Assembly (NCBI GenBank): GCA_018433975.1
Contig: JAHDQE010000044.1
Coordinates: forward strand, 1 to 64,000
Origin: Ornatilinea sp.
GTDB taxonomy: Bacteria > Chloroflexota > Anaerolineae > Anaerolineales > Anaerolineaceae
Direction: 5' to 3'
DNA: 64,000 bases
Shown: positions 9,358 through 17,675 of the stretch, one piece after another
Position numbering within the stretch: the first letter of the stretch is position 1
How the letters are laid out: each line of letters begins with the position of its first letter
Program-made: the position numbers and the translations under genes
The notes under the pieces: generated by a model
Database searches by the model: none
Told to the model about the DNA's origin: nothing
The model's input: the letters and a program-made list of their open reading frames with translations, nothing else

Positions 9358-9738
9358 ATGAAGATTCGCGAGATTCTGGAGTTAACCAAAGGCAAAATTA
9401 TTAACGATTTCAATGACCTGAACAGAGAAGTTAAAGGCGGTTGTGGCGCGGATCTGATGAGTGATGTTTTGGCCTCTGTCCAACCTGAAGCGGTTTTACT
9501 GACAGGTTTATGTAACCCCCAGGTCGTGCGAACAGCAGTAATGGCAGATATCACAGCCATTATTATGGTCCGTGGGAAAACAGTCCCACTGGGAACGATA
9601 AACCTTGCCAATGAAGAACAAATTCCTTTAATTTCATCCCCTTGCGGTATGTTTGAATTGTGCGGTATTCTCTACAAAGCCGGTCTCCCCTGTTTTGAGA
9701 ATCCCATTTCTGCAGAAGAATGTATTTGCGATGAGTAA
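9358..9738 (+). CDS. DRTGG-domain protein, first copy
   Basis: A 126-residue soluble protein. After an N-terminal helix (KIREILELTKGKII) comes a DRTGG-like fold with SDVLASVQPEAVLLTGLCNPQVVRTA, the arrangement seen in DRTGG proteins next to hydrogenase genes. I chose ATG 9358 because GAAGG sits 5 bases upstream; a GTG at 9352 is in frame but overlaps that site. It opens the co-directional hydrogenase block. Proteins of this type occur in [FeFe]-hydrogenase clusters of Clostridia and Thermotogae, where they are thought to be regulatory; their biochemical role is not established. A second, different DRTGG protein lies at 10763. Confidence 0.8.
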   Translation: MKIREILELTKGKIINDFNDLNREVKGGCGADLMSDVLASVQPEAVLLTGLCNPQVVRTAVMADITAIIMVRGKTVPLGTINLANEEQIPLISSPCGMFELCGILYKAGLPCFENPISAEECICDE

Positions 9739-9758
9739 ATTGATTCAGGCGAGGTAAG

Positions 9759-10760
9759 ATGGCTCCAAACAATCCCAGCAAATCAACGGTTATAACAGAC
9801 CAGGTCGCGGAAAGTATTACGCGCGTTGAAGAGTTGGGGTATGAAATCAAAGTTCGCGAAGTAATGAATGCCAAGGTCAAATGCCTTGAGCCTTCTATGA
9901 CCATGCGGGCAGCGGTGGAAATGTTCCGGAAAGAAATGATCTCCGGAGCACCGGTGGTCACCAATGACGGAAAATTAGTTGGGGTGGTCAGCATGGAAGA
10001 CTTGATCCACTGCCTGTGCCAGTCCGACCTGGATTCACCCGTTGAAAAATACATGACTCACGAGCCCATCACCGTCCGTGAGTATGAACCGGTCGTTGAA
10101 GCCCTCAAGACTTTTGTCAACAGCAAAGTAGGCCGGCTGGTTGTGCTGAATGCAGAAGAAGAACTGGCCGGGATCCTTACCAAGGGGGATATCACGCGCG
10201 GTTTTCTTTCAGCTCTCCAAAGAGATTATGAACATGAAGAGCTCCGTAAATATCGCGCCAGACATCTTTTTGAAGATATCAATTCAGACCGTTCCAGTCT
10301 GATCCTGCGGTATACCATCAAAGCCGGTGACTTCACTCACGGCGGACAGGCCTCCAGCAATATTAAAAGAGCGCTGCTGCGTCTTGGGGCCTCACCCCAA
10401 CTGGCGCGCCGGGTGGGCATCGCGGTTTATGAGGCTGAAATCAATCTGATCATTCATACCAATGAAGGTGGAATCATTCGTGCGGAAATCGAACCCCATC
10501 GGATTTCCATTCGGGTGTTCGATAACGGGCCGGGGATCGAAAACGTTGAACTGGCAATGCAGCCTGGCTATTCCACTGCCACCGAAGAAATCCGAGAACT
10601 GGGATTTGGCGCAGGAATGGGCCTGGTCAATATCGCCCGCTGTGTGGATAATATGGCCCTCGAATCCGTTCCGGGCAGCGGAACGCGTTTGCGCATGAAA
10701 TTCTTTTTGGATGAGGAATCAGTTGGGGAAGGAATGTCACGAAATAAGGAGACCAGCTAA
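9759..10760 (+). CDS. CBS-domain pair fused to an anti-sigma-type HATPase
   Basis: A 333-residue protein. Two CBS motifs (about residues 33-145; VREVMNAKVKCLEPSMT and EKYMTHEPITVREYEP) form a likely nucleotide-binding Bateman module. They are followed by a GHKL ATPase domain (about 185-320) with EAEINLIIHTNEGG (N box), DNGPGI and GFGAGMGLVNI. This domain resembles RsbW/SpoIIAB serine kinases rather than sensor kinases, as no phospho-acceptor His box precedes it. It is placed between two DRTGG genes with short gaps (20 and 2 bases), so the three are probably cotranscribed. A role in sensing adenylate or redox state for hydrogenase control is inference; no sigma factor or anti-anti-sigma partner is present. 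Confidence 0.85.
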   Translation: MAPNNPSKSTVITDQVAESITRVEELGYEIKVREVMNAKVKCLEPSMTMRAAVEMFRKEMISGAPVVTNDGKLVGVVSMEDLIHCLCQSDLDSPVEKYMTHEPITVREYEPVVEALKTFVNSKVGRLVVLNAEEELAGILTKGDITRGFLSALQRDYEHEELRKYRARHLFEDINSDRSSLILRYTIKAGDFTHGGQASSNIKRALLRLGASPQLARRVGIAVYEAEINLIIHTNEGGIIRAEIEPHRISIRVFDNGPGIENVELAMQPGYSTATEEIRELGFGAGMGLVNIARCVDNMALESVPGSGTRLRMKFFLDEESVGEGMSRNKETS

Positions 10761-10762
10761 AC

Positions 10763-11107
10763 ATGAATCTTCAACAAATTATCGATAAACTTCAACTTAC
10801 ACCACTAACCGATCCAAAAGATTTTGCCAGCATCGTCCCCACCGGAGGATATACTTCAGATTTACTGAGTTGTGTGATGACAGGTGCAAAAAGCCAAAAT
10901 CTATGGATCACCCTTCAGGCCCACATCAATATTGTAGCTGTTGCCGCTCTGCTTGACCTCAGTGCGGTGATCATCACCGAAGGTGCCATGCCTGATGAAA
11001 AAACCATCGCTAAAGCCAACCAGGAAGAAATTATCCTGCTTTCGACCCCTGGCCCAACTTATTCCGTCATCGGCAATCTTTGGGATATGGGAATCAAAGC
11101 CGGGTAA
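10763..11107 (+). CDS. DRTGG-domain protein, second copy
   Basis: A 114-residue soluble protein with the same general plan as the one at 9358: an N-terminal helix (LQQIIDKLQLTPL), then a segment GGYTSDLLSCVMTGAKSQNLWIT typical of DRTGG-like proteins, and a hydrophobic core. AAGGAG lies 12 bases upstream of the start, and only 2 bases separate it from the preceding CBS-HATPase gene. It is clearly diverged from the first copy. Function is unknown; family context suggests regulation of redox metabolism. Confidence 0.78.
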   Translation: MNLQQIIDKLQLTPLTDPKDFASIVPTGGYTSDLLSCVMTGAKSQNLWITLQAHINIVAVAALLDLSAVIITEGAMPDEKTIAKANQEEIILLSTPGPTYSVIGNLWDMGIKAG

Positions 11108-11135
11108 TCCAATCGAGTTAAGTTAGAAGATACGT

Positions 11136-11894
11136 GTGAAAAAATACCGGGCAGATCTGCATGTCCATACGGTTCTCTCACCTTGTGGAGATATCGAAAT
11201 GATTCCTCCCCTGATCGTTCGGGAGGCCCTTGGACGAAATATCCATCTCATCGCCATCACGGACCACAATGCAACCGCCAACATTTGGGCCGTCCAAAAA
11301 GCCGCGGAAGGAACGGATCTGGTAGTTCTCCCCGGCATGGAAGTGCAAACCGCTGAAGAAGTTCATTGTGTGTGTCTGTTCGACACGCTGGACCAGGCCA
11401 ATTCATTTCAGAGCATTGTCGATGCGGCCCTCCCGGCGTTTATGAATGACACCGATCTGTTTGGAGAGCAGTTTGTAGTAGATGAAACCGGCGATTTCAT
11501 CCGACGAGAGGAGCGTTTATTGCTCACCTCGACTCACCTTACAATTGAACAGGCTTGGAAACATGTCAGTGATCTGGGAGGGCTCTTCATCCCCGCTCAC
11601 GTTAACCGTAAAGCCTTTGGCTTGATTGAAAACCTTGGCATGGTTCCCGCAGATTTACCCATTGAAGTGCTGGAAATTTCGCGTCACATCAGGCCTGAAG
11701 AAGCTCGCAAGAAATTCCCACAAATCGCCCCCTATCCGCTCATTCAAGCAGGTGACGTGCATTACCTTGCAGATTTTCTGGGGCCAATGGTTTTTTATAT
11801 GGAAAAACCGTTAATTTCAGAACTAAGGTTGGCCCTGCAAGCCAAAAACGGGAGATTTTATCAAATCCTTGAACCAGATAATAGCGCGCCATGA
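11136..11894 (+). CDS. PHP-domain metal-dependent phosphoesterase
   Basis: A 252-residue PHP-domain protein. Metal ligands are recognisable: DLHVHTVLSPCG (HxH), AITDHNATAN, a conserved Glu in LPGMEVQT, an internal His in FIPAHVNR, and GDVHYL near the C-terminus. Members hydrolyse phosphoesters using two or three metal ions; many bacterial ones act on phosphoserine, nucleotides or unknown small phosphates. It uses a GTG start with GAAG upstream. It ends the regulatory set, and a candidate promoter for the structural hydrogenase genes follows. The cellular substrate is not known. Confidence 0.85.
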   Translation: MKKYRADLHVHTVLSPCGDIEMIPPLIVREALGRNIHLIAITDHNATANIWAVQKAAEGTDLVVLPGMEVQTAEEVHCVCLFDTLDQANSFQSIVDAALPAFMNDTDLFGEQFVVDETGDFIRREERLLLTSTHLTIEQAWKHVSDLGGLFIPAHVNRKAFGLIENLGMVPADLPIEVLEISRHIRPEEARKKFPQIAPYPLIQAGDVHYLADFLGPMVFYMEKPLISELRLALQAKNGRFYQILEPDNSAP

Positions 11895-11950
11895 CACAAA
11901 CAAATTCTCCTATTTTGACTATTTACTAATAAATCTATGACATTTGGGTA

Positions 11951-11980
11951 TTGACCGTTTTGAACAAGCGGGTGTAAACT
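11951..11980 (+). promoter_or_regulatory. Candidate promoter for the hydrogenase structural genes
   Basis: TTGACC (11951-11956) and TAAACT (11975-11980) are separated by 18 bases, in the 151-base gap before the first NuoE-like gene. The -10 is only a partial match, so this is tentative; readthrough from the upstream regulatory genes is also possible. Confidence 0.4.
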
Positions 11981-12045
11981 CATATTAGGCGAATAGTGTA
12001 TTTTTTCACAATTCGTGCTCAAATTTATCTACAGATGGAGTCACT

Positions 12046-12579
12046 ATGGCAAATTCGTTTAGGAATAATGCGAACCAAGATCCACTATCAAATCCTGAAC
12101 AGAAGAAAATTATTGATGCAATAATTGTCAACAACAAAGATAGACCCGGCGCTACCATGGTAGTGCTCAATGAAATTCAGAGTGAAATCGGGTTTATTTC
12201 GGAATCTGTTCAACATTATGTTGCTGCTGAGTTAAAAATTCCGGCCAGCGTAGTTCATGGGGTAGTTACATTTTATTCATTCTTCACGACCACTCCCCGA
12301 GGGAAACACACCATCAAATTCTGCATGGGCACGGCTTGTTATGTCGGCGGTACCCCGCAATTGCTCGAAAAAGCCAAACAGGTCCTTGGTATTGAACCTG
12401 GAGAAACCACAGAAGACGGGATGATCACCATAGAACTCTGCCGTTGTGTAGGTGCCTGCAGTCAGGCCCCGGTCCTCACAGTGGATGAAGAAGTTTATGG
12501 ACGTATGCGCCCCAATAAATTCCCGAAAATCATTCACAGTCTTCAGGAAAAAGACAAAGAAGAGATGGTTGCCGCTTGA
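12046..12579 (+). CDS. nuoE: NuoE/HydC-like [2Fe-2S] subunit, first copy
   Basis: A 177-residue thioredoxin-like [2Fe-2S] protein of the complex I 24-kDa family. A helical N-terminal bundle is followed by the cluster domain with C93 and C98 (FCMGTACYVGG) and C134 and C138 (CRCVGACSQAP), the complete C-x4-C plus C-x3-C ligand set. It partners a NuoF-type flavoprotein, passing electrons between FMN and the Fe-S chain. The start ATG 12046 follows GGAG. Its TGA overlaps the TTG start of the next gene (TTGA), suggesting translational coupling. Confidence 0.92.
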   Translation: MANSFRNNANQDPLSNPEQKKIIDAIIVNNKDRPGATMVVLNEIQSEIGFISESVQHYVAAELKIPASVVHGVVTFYSFFTTTPRGKHTIKFCMGTACYVGGTPQLLEKAKQVLGIEPGETTEDGMITIELCRCVGACSQAPVLTVDEEVYGRMRPNKFPKIIHSLQEKDKEEMVAA

Positions 12580-13157
12580 GAGAACTTGCGCTTCACTTGC
12601 TGGATATAGCCGAGAACAGTATCGGCGCGAAAGCAAAAAACATTGTCATTCGCGTGGAAAAGGATACTGAAGCAGATCGGCTGCGGATGAGCGTGCTGGA
12701 TGACGGTGTAGGGATGGATCCGGAAATGGTTGCTCGGGTCACCGATCCTTTTACTACCTCCCGCACCACCCGGAAAGTTGGATTGGGCATCCCCCTTTTG
12801 AAAGCAGCAGCAGAAGCATGTAATGGCTGGTTAGAAATCCAGTCTACTCCCGGCAAAGGTACGAGTGTGAAAGCTGAATTCCAATACAGCCACATCGATC
12901 GTATGCCTTTAGGAGATCTTTCGGAAACTTACTTGAGCCTTGTTCTTGGAGCGCCTCAAATTCATTGGTTGTTAACCTACAAAGTTGACGGGAAGGAATT
13001 TGTGTTTGATGACGAACCAATTAAAAAAGAACTGGATGGCATCTCTCTTACAGAACCGGCGGTGATCAATTTTTTACGCGAGTATATTGAAGTTGGAATA
13101 GAAAATATCCAACTTGAAGAAGATCAAGGAACTATCAACCCTTTGACAATCTCATAA
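12576..13157 (+). CDS. GHKL ATPase-domain protein
   Basis: A 193-residue protein. Residues 1-110 are a histidine-kinase-type ATP-binding domain with an N box (HLLDIAENSIGAKA), G1 box (LDDGVGMD) and G2 box (GLGIPLLKAA). No dimerisation or phospho-His domain precedes it. Residues about 110-190 form a separate tail of unknown fold. Small stand-alone proteins of this kind are often found between hydC-like and hydB-like genes in hydrogenase clusters; their role is unproven and presumably regulatory. The TTG start overlaps the upstream stop by 4 bases. Confidence 0.85.
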   Translation: MRELALHLLDIAENSIGAKAKNIVIRVEKDTEADRLRMSVLDDGVGMDPEMVARVTDPFTTSRTTRKVGLGIPLLKAAAEACNGWLEIQSTPGKGTSVKAEFQYSHIDRMPLGDLSETYLSLVLGAPQIHWLLTYKVDGKEFVFDDEPIKKELDGISLTEPAVINFLREYIEVGIENIQLEEDQGTINPLTIS

Positions 13158-13171
13158 TGGAGAGGAAGATC

Positions 13172-13540
13172 ATGAATAAGATTAAGTCCCTCGAAGACCT
13201 GAAACGGGTACGTGAAGAAGCTCTGAGCAAACGCCAGATCAAGGCGGCCAGCGGCCAGAAAGAAATTGTAGTTGGCATGGGAACCGTTGGTATTGCAGCA
13301 GGAGCACGTGAAGTATTGAAAGCTATTCTGGACACAATTGAAGAGGAAAACCTGGAAGGGATTGTTGTCCGGCAGGCTGGCAATATTGGCCTCGATTCCT
13401 GGGAACCTGTTGTTCAGGTCACTATTGGGGAAGAAGCAAAAGTTACTTACGGTAAAGTAACCCCGGATATGGTCCGCAAGATTATGAAAAACCATGTCGT
13501 AGGTGGTGAAGTCGTTAAAGAATACGCACTCGAGCTCTAA
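13172..13540 (+). CDS. Thioredoxin-like ferredoxin-family protein lacking all cluster cysteines
   Basis: A 122-residue protein with the sequence plan of the small (2Fe-2S) ferredoxins encoded in hydrogenase clusters: SLEDLKRVREEAL, then IVVGMGT-x-GIAAGAREVLKAI, then the second ligand region and KVTYGKVTPDMVRKI. Family members I know carry cysteines in GMGTCGIAAG and in a TGCIGLC-like segment. Here these read GMGTVGIAAG and AGNIGLDSWEP, and the whole protein has no cysteine. It therefore cannot ligate a [2Fe-2S] cluster in the usual way; a structural or assembly role is inference. ATG 13172 was chosen because AGAGGAAG lies just upstream; an in-frame ATG at 13157 overlaps the previous stop. Confidence 0.82.
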   Translation: MNKIKSLEDLKRVREEALSKRQIKAASGQKEIVVGMGTVGIAAGAREVLKAILDTIEEENLEGIVVRQAGNIGLDSWEPVVQVTIGEEAKVTYGKVTPDMVRKIMKNHVVGGEVVKEYALEL

Positions 13541-13603
13541 ACATCTGAGTTTGAGTGTTTAGAATAAAAAATAATTTTTTATACCACTCCAGAAGGTGAG
13601 AAT

Positions 13604-15391
13604 ATGGCGTTTTTTCGCTCACACATATTGGTGTCGGTTGATCCAGTCTGCCTGGAAAAAGGCGCGCATGAGATTATTGACACTCTTACAGACGAACTTG
13701 TAAAACAAGGACTTATTGACGAGGTTCAGGTTTTGGAAACCTCTCGTATTGGCGACCCGGATGCTTTGGGCCCGGACCTGATGGTTTACCCTGAAGGCGT
13801 GCATTACGTTAATTTGTCCCCAGCGGATATTCCTTATGTTGTAGAAGAGCATTTCCTCAAAGGCCGGACCATTGAAAAATTCTTGGCTGACGAACATAAA
13901 GTTACAGACGAAGAAGTCGCTCCACCGAAACCTAAAGAAATCCGCATCGTCCTGCGTAACAGCCTCGGAAAGATTGACCCGCTGAATATTGAAGACTATA
14001 TCGCTGAAGATGGTTATGCGGCGGCAGCCAAAGCCCTTTCCGAGATGACACCGGAAGACGTGATTGAAACGGTTTTAAAATCCGGTCTGCGTGGTCGTGG
14101 TGGTGCGGGTTTCCCCACCGGAAGAAAATGGCAGTTTGCCCGGAATTCACCCGGAGATGTCAAATATCTGATCTGCAATGCAGATGAAGGCGACCCGGGC
14201 GCATTTATGAACCGCCGGGTGCTGGAAAGCGATCCCCACTCCGTGGTGGAAGGCATGATCATTGCGGCTTACGCAATCGGTGCCCAGCAGGGATACGTTT
14301 ATTGCCGTGCCGAGTACCCGGACGCTGTTCGGACATTGAAAATCGCCATCAAGCAGGCCCATGAATTTGGACTGTTAGGCGACAATATTTTGGGCACAGG
14401 TTTTTCCTTTGATCTTGAAGTCCGCATGGGCGCAGGAGCGTTTGTGTGCGGTGAAGAAACTGCCCTGATGGCATCCATTGAAGGCCAGCGCGGCCAGCCG
14501 CGTCCCCGCCCACCTTTCCCCGCCGTAAAAGGCCTGTGGGGAAAACCCACCAACATCAACAATGTTGAAACCTATGCCAACGTTCCTCAAATTATTTTGA
14601 ATGGTGCCGAATGGTATGCAAGCATTGGTACTGAGGACAGTAAAGGTACCAAGACTTTTGCATTAGCCGGCGATGTAAAGAATACAGGGCTGATTGAAGT
14701 CCCGTTTGGTACTACCCTGCGTGAGATCGTCTACGACATCGGTGGTGGCATCAAAAATGATAAAGCGCTGAAAGCTATTCAGACTGGCGGCCCTATGGGT
14801 GGTTGTATTCCTGCCTCACAGGTCGACCTCCCTGTTGACTACAAAGCACTTACCGCTGCCGGTTCCATCATGGGCTCCGGTGGACTGGTGGTTATGGACG
14901 AAGATACCTGTATGGTGGATATCGCCCGGTTCTTCATGGACTTCATTCAGGACGAAAGCTGCGGAAAATGCGTTCCCTGTCGTATCGGCACCCGCCGAAT
15001 GCTTGAGATTCTGACCCGGATTTGTGACGGAGAAGGTGAAGACGGCGATATTGAGCGGTTGGAAGCCCTTTGTCAAGAAGTTCGCACCGACAGCCTGTGC
15101 GGTCTCGGTCAGGGCGCTCCGAACCCGGTTATGAGCACATTGAAACATTTCCGGGACGAATATGAAGCGCATATTTACGAAAAACGATGCCCGGCGAAAA
15201 CTTGCCGCGCGTTGATCAGTTTTGTTATCCTTGAGGATGTTTGTACCGGATGTACAGTTTGTGCCCGTAACTGCCCCGTGAACGCGATCACCGGTGAACG
15301 CAGGCAAGCACACCACATTGATCCAGATACCTGTATCCGCTGTGGCATCTGTGCTCAGGTTTGTAATTACAACGCAATAGAGATTCAGTAA
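13604..15391 (+). CDS. nuoF: NuoF/HydB-like NADH-binding flavoprotein with C-terminal 2[4Fe-4S] domain
   Basis: A 595-residue protein. Residues 1-115 are a thioredoxin-like domain that has lost its [2Fe-2S] ligands (one Cys only). From about residue 125 comes the NuoF core: FMN loop GRGGAGFPTG, NADEGDPGAFMNR, NADH loop GAGAFVCGEETA, a SLBB domain, and the N3 cluster SCGKCVPC plus SLCGLGQ. The C-terminus adds two [4Fe-4S] motifs (CTGCTVCARNCP and CIRCGICAQVCN). The C-terminal ferredoxin domain and the NADEGDPGAF signature are typical of HydB/HymB/HndC subunits of NAD(P)-linked and bifurcating hydrogenases rather than complex I. It likely exchanges electrons between NAD(P)H and the Fe-S chain. 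Confidence 0.93.
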   Translation: MAFFRSHILVSVDPVCLEKGAHEIIDTLTDELVKQGLIDEVQVLETSRIGDPDALGPDLMVYPEGVHYVNLSPADIPYVVEEHFLKGRTIEKFLADEHKVTDEEVAPPKPKEIRIVLRNSLGKIDPLNIEDYIAEDGYAAAAKALSEMTPEDVIETVLKSGLRGRGGAGFPTGRKWQFARNSPGDVKYLICNADEGDPGAFMNRRVLESDPHSVVEGMIIAAYAIGAQQGYVYCRAEYPDAVRTLKIAIKQAHEFGLLGDNILGTGFSFDLEVRMGAGAFVCGEETALMASIEGQRGQPRPRPPFPAVKGLWGKPTNINNVETYANVPQIILNGAEWYASIGTEDSKGTKTFALAGDVKNTGLIEVPFGTTLREIVYDIGGGIKNDKALKAIQTGGPMGGCIPASQVDLPVDYKALTAAGSIMGSGGLVVMDEDTCMVDIARFFMDFIQDESCGKCVPCRIGTRRMLEILTRICDGEGEDGDIERLEALCQEVRTDSLCGLGQGAPNPVMSTLKHFRDEYEAHIYEKRCPAKTCRALISFVILEDVCTGCTVCARNCPVNAITGERRQAHHIDPDTCIRCGICAQVCNYNAIEIQ

Positions 15392-15497
15392 CGCTTATTG
15401 TTATTCTTATTGGTAGCTTGAGACTTTCTCCCACCCCCAGATCCGATCTGTGATTTGGTTTATTTGTCTAAAGTAGTGATTATTGGAGGAGAGGAGT

Positions 15498-15980
15498 ATG
15501 ACCGATAGAAGCAAGATAGATAGCAATGCTGTATTGGATGTCGTTCGCACTGCCGTGGAACGCCACGGGACAAAACGGGAAGAGTTAATTCCCATTATGA
15601 ATGACGTCAACCGGGAACTCGGGTATTTGCCTGATGCGGCTTTAGAGGAAATCAGCAAAATGCTCGAAACACCAACCAGTAAACTGTTCTCAGTTGCCAC
15701 TTTTTACCACATGCTATCAACAAAGCCGCGCGGAAGGCATGTCATTCAGTTCTGCGAATCGGCGCCCTGTCATGTGGTGGGTGGACGTGAGGTCTGGGAA
15801 GCCCTGAAGGAGAATTTGGGACTCGAACCCGATGAGACCAGTAAAGACGGCAAATGGAGTTTAATCACTACCAGCTGTCTGGGTGTGTGCGGAGTTGGCC
15901 CGGTCATCATGATAGATGATGATATTTATGGGAGTGTCAAGCCCGGCGACGTGCCAGACATTCTGTCCCGTTACAGCTAA
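15498..15980 (+). CDS. nuoE: NuoE-like [2Fe-2S] subunit, second copy
   Basis: A 160-residue homologue of the protein at 12046, clearly diverged from it. The cluster ligands are complete: C86 and C91 (FCESAPCHVVGG), C127 and C131 (TTSCLGVCGVGP). ATG 15498 is preceded by a strong, extended ribosome-binding site (GGAGGAGAGGAG); an in-frame TTG at 15483 lies inside that site. It is followed 13 bases later by the second NuoF, so the two probably form a second NADH-oxidising pair. Confidence 0.92.
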   Translation: MTDRSKIDSNAVLDVVRTAVERHGTKREELIPIMNDVNRELGYLPDAALEEISKMLETPTSKLFSVATFYHMLSTKPRGRHVIQFCESAPCHVVGGREVWEALKENLGLEPDETSKDGKWSLITTSCLGVCGVGPVIMIDDDIYGSVKPGDVPDILSRYS

Positions 15981-15993
15981 GCGAGGTGTGCTG

Positions 15994-17613
15994 ATGAATG
16001 CTTATCGATCTATGGTTTTAGTCTCAAGCGACCCCCTGAGCATGGAACGCGGCGCGAAGAAAGTGTTTGCTCGTTTGCAAAAAGAAATCTCTACTTTTGG
16101 ACTGGAAGATGAAATTTCTCTGTCCATGGTAGGAGATGTGGGTCGAAATGATGCTGCCCCTATTGTTATTGTGTATCCGGAAGCAGTGGTTTACGGACCG
16201 GTGAAAGAAGAAGATGTGCCTTTTCTCGTTGAAGAACATTTATACAAAGGGCGCATTGCAGCCGGACTTCAAGCTGCAACACGAGAATTAAGTGGGCGGA
16301 TTGCCTGGATTTCTGCCCGAAAAGGAACCTTACCAGCTGAATATCGTATTGTCCTCAAAAATGCCGGTCTTATCGACCCCAGCATTGAAGACTATATTAC
16401 TCACGATGGTTATATGGCCCTTGGCCGGGCTTTAACAGAAATGTCTCCTGAAGAAGTTATTGCAGAGATTAAGAGCTCTGGCCTCAAAGGGCGCGGCGGC
16501 GCAGGTTTCCCCACCGGATTGAAATGGGGTTTTGTAGCAAACGCGCCGGGCGACAAGAAATACGTGATTTGTAACGCAGACGAATCGGAACCGGGTACTT
16601 TTAAAGATCGGGTTCTGTTGGAAGGCGACCCGCACAGCATTGTAGAAGCAATGGCCATCGCTGGTTATGCAGTAGGTGCTGACGAAGGATTTATTTATGT
16701 GCGCGGCGAATATCTGCTCGCTCAGGAAAGGCTGAAAACGGCTATCCAGCAGGCAGAGGAACTGGGCTTTCTCGGCAAAAACATCTTTCAAACGGATTTC
16801 AGCTTCAAGATCCACATTCACAGTGGCGCTGGAGCATACATCTGTGGCGAAGAAACCGCTTTGATTGAATCAATTGAAGGAAAGCGGGGAGAACCCAGGT
16901 CCAGACCGCCATATCCCACAACAAATGGCCTGTGGGGAAAGCCAACCCTGGTGAACAACGTAGAAACACTCGCTAACATCTGCGCAATCATACGGAATGG
17001 ACCGGAGTGGTACCGCAGTTTTGGTACACCCAACAGCCCTGGAACTAAAGTCTATACCATCCTGGGTCACGTCAACAACACCGGCCTGATCGAGGTCCCC
17101 ATGGGAATCACCCTGCGGGAAGTCATTTCGATCTACGGAAAGGGAATGAAAGAAGGCAGCACGCTCAAGTTAGCTCAAACGGGCGGTTCAAGCGGGTCCA
17201 TCATTCCTGCTGTCTTGCAGGATACCCCTATGGACTTTGACTCTTTCACCCGGGCCGGGGTATCCCTGGGGTCCGGCGCACTCCTGATTTGCGATCAGGA
17301 CACCTGTGTAGTGGATCTGGCAAAAGTGCTGATTAACTTCTTCCGGAATGAAAGCTGCGGAAAATGTAACCCCTGCCGAATTGGTAACCAAAGAGCCTAT
17401 GAAATTTTGACAAAAATTTCCAAAGGTCAGGGAACCTTAAGCGATCTGGACGACTTGCAAACCATCAGCGATAACTTGTGCCAGCTTTCAAACTGCGGCT
17501 TAGGACAAACAGCGGGCACACCTCTGCGCGATATTCTGAAATACTTTAGGGCTGAAGTAGAAGCCCACGTCCGATTAGATGTCTGCCCTTGCGGCGTTTG
17601 CCCTATGAAATAG
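15994..17613 (+). CDS. nuoF: NuoF-like NADH-binding flavoprotein, second copy, complex I type
   Basis: A 539-residue protein. Residues 1-110 are a degenerate thioredoxin-like domain without any cysteine. The NuoF core follows: GRGGAGFPTGLKW, NADESEPGTFKDR, GAGAYICGEETAL, SLBB domain, and N3 ligands SCGKCNPC and NCGLGQ. Unlike the first NuoF it lacks the C-terminal 2[4Fe-4S] domain and ends in CPCGVCPMK. Its flavin-site signature (ESEPGTFKDR) matches complex I NuoF. ATG 15994 is chosen because GAGGTG is 5 bases upstream. Having two NuoF types in one cluster is the most striking property of this locus. Confidence 0.93.
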   Translation: MNAYRSMVLVSSDPLSMERGAKKVFARLQKEISTFGLEDEISLSMVGDVGRNDAAPIVIVYPEAVVYGPVKEEDVPFLVEEHLYKGRIAAGLQAATRELSGRIAWISARKGTLPAEYRIVLKNAGLIDPSIEDYITHDGYMALGRALTEMSPEEVIAEIKSSGLKGRGGAGFPTGLKWGFVANAPGDKKYVICNADESEPGTFKDRVLLEGDPHSIVEAMAIAGYAVGADEGFIYVRGEYLLAQERLKTAIQQAEELGFLGKNIFQTDFSFKIHIHSGAGAYICGEETALIESIEGKRGEPRSRPPYPTTNGLWGKPTLVNNVETLANICAIIRNGPEWYRSFGTPNSPGTKVYTILGHVNNTGLIEVPMGITLREVISIYGKGMKEGSTLKLAQTGGSSGSIIPAVLQDTPMDFDSFTRAGVSLGSGALLICDQDTCVVDLAKVLINFFRNESCGKCNPCRIGNQRAYEILTKISKGQGTLSDLDDLQTISDNLCQLSNCGLGQTAGTPLRDILKYFRAEVEAHVRLDVCPCGVCPMK

Positions 17614-17675
17614 GGTGAGAATATTAGAAAATGCAGCTTTAAAGAGACTTTGAAATTATAAAAAGAGAGCTGATT

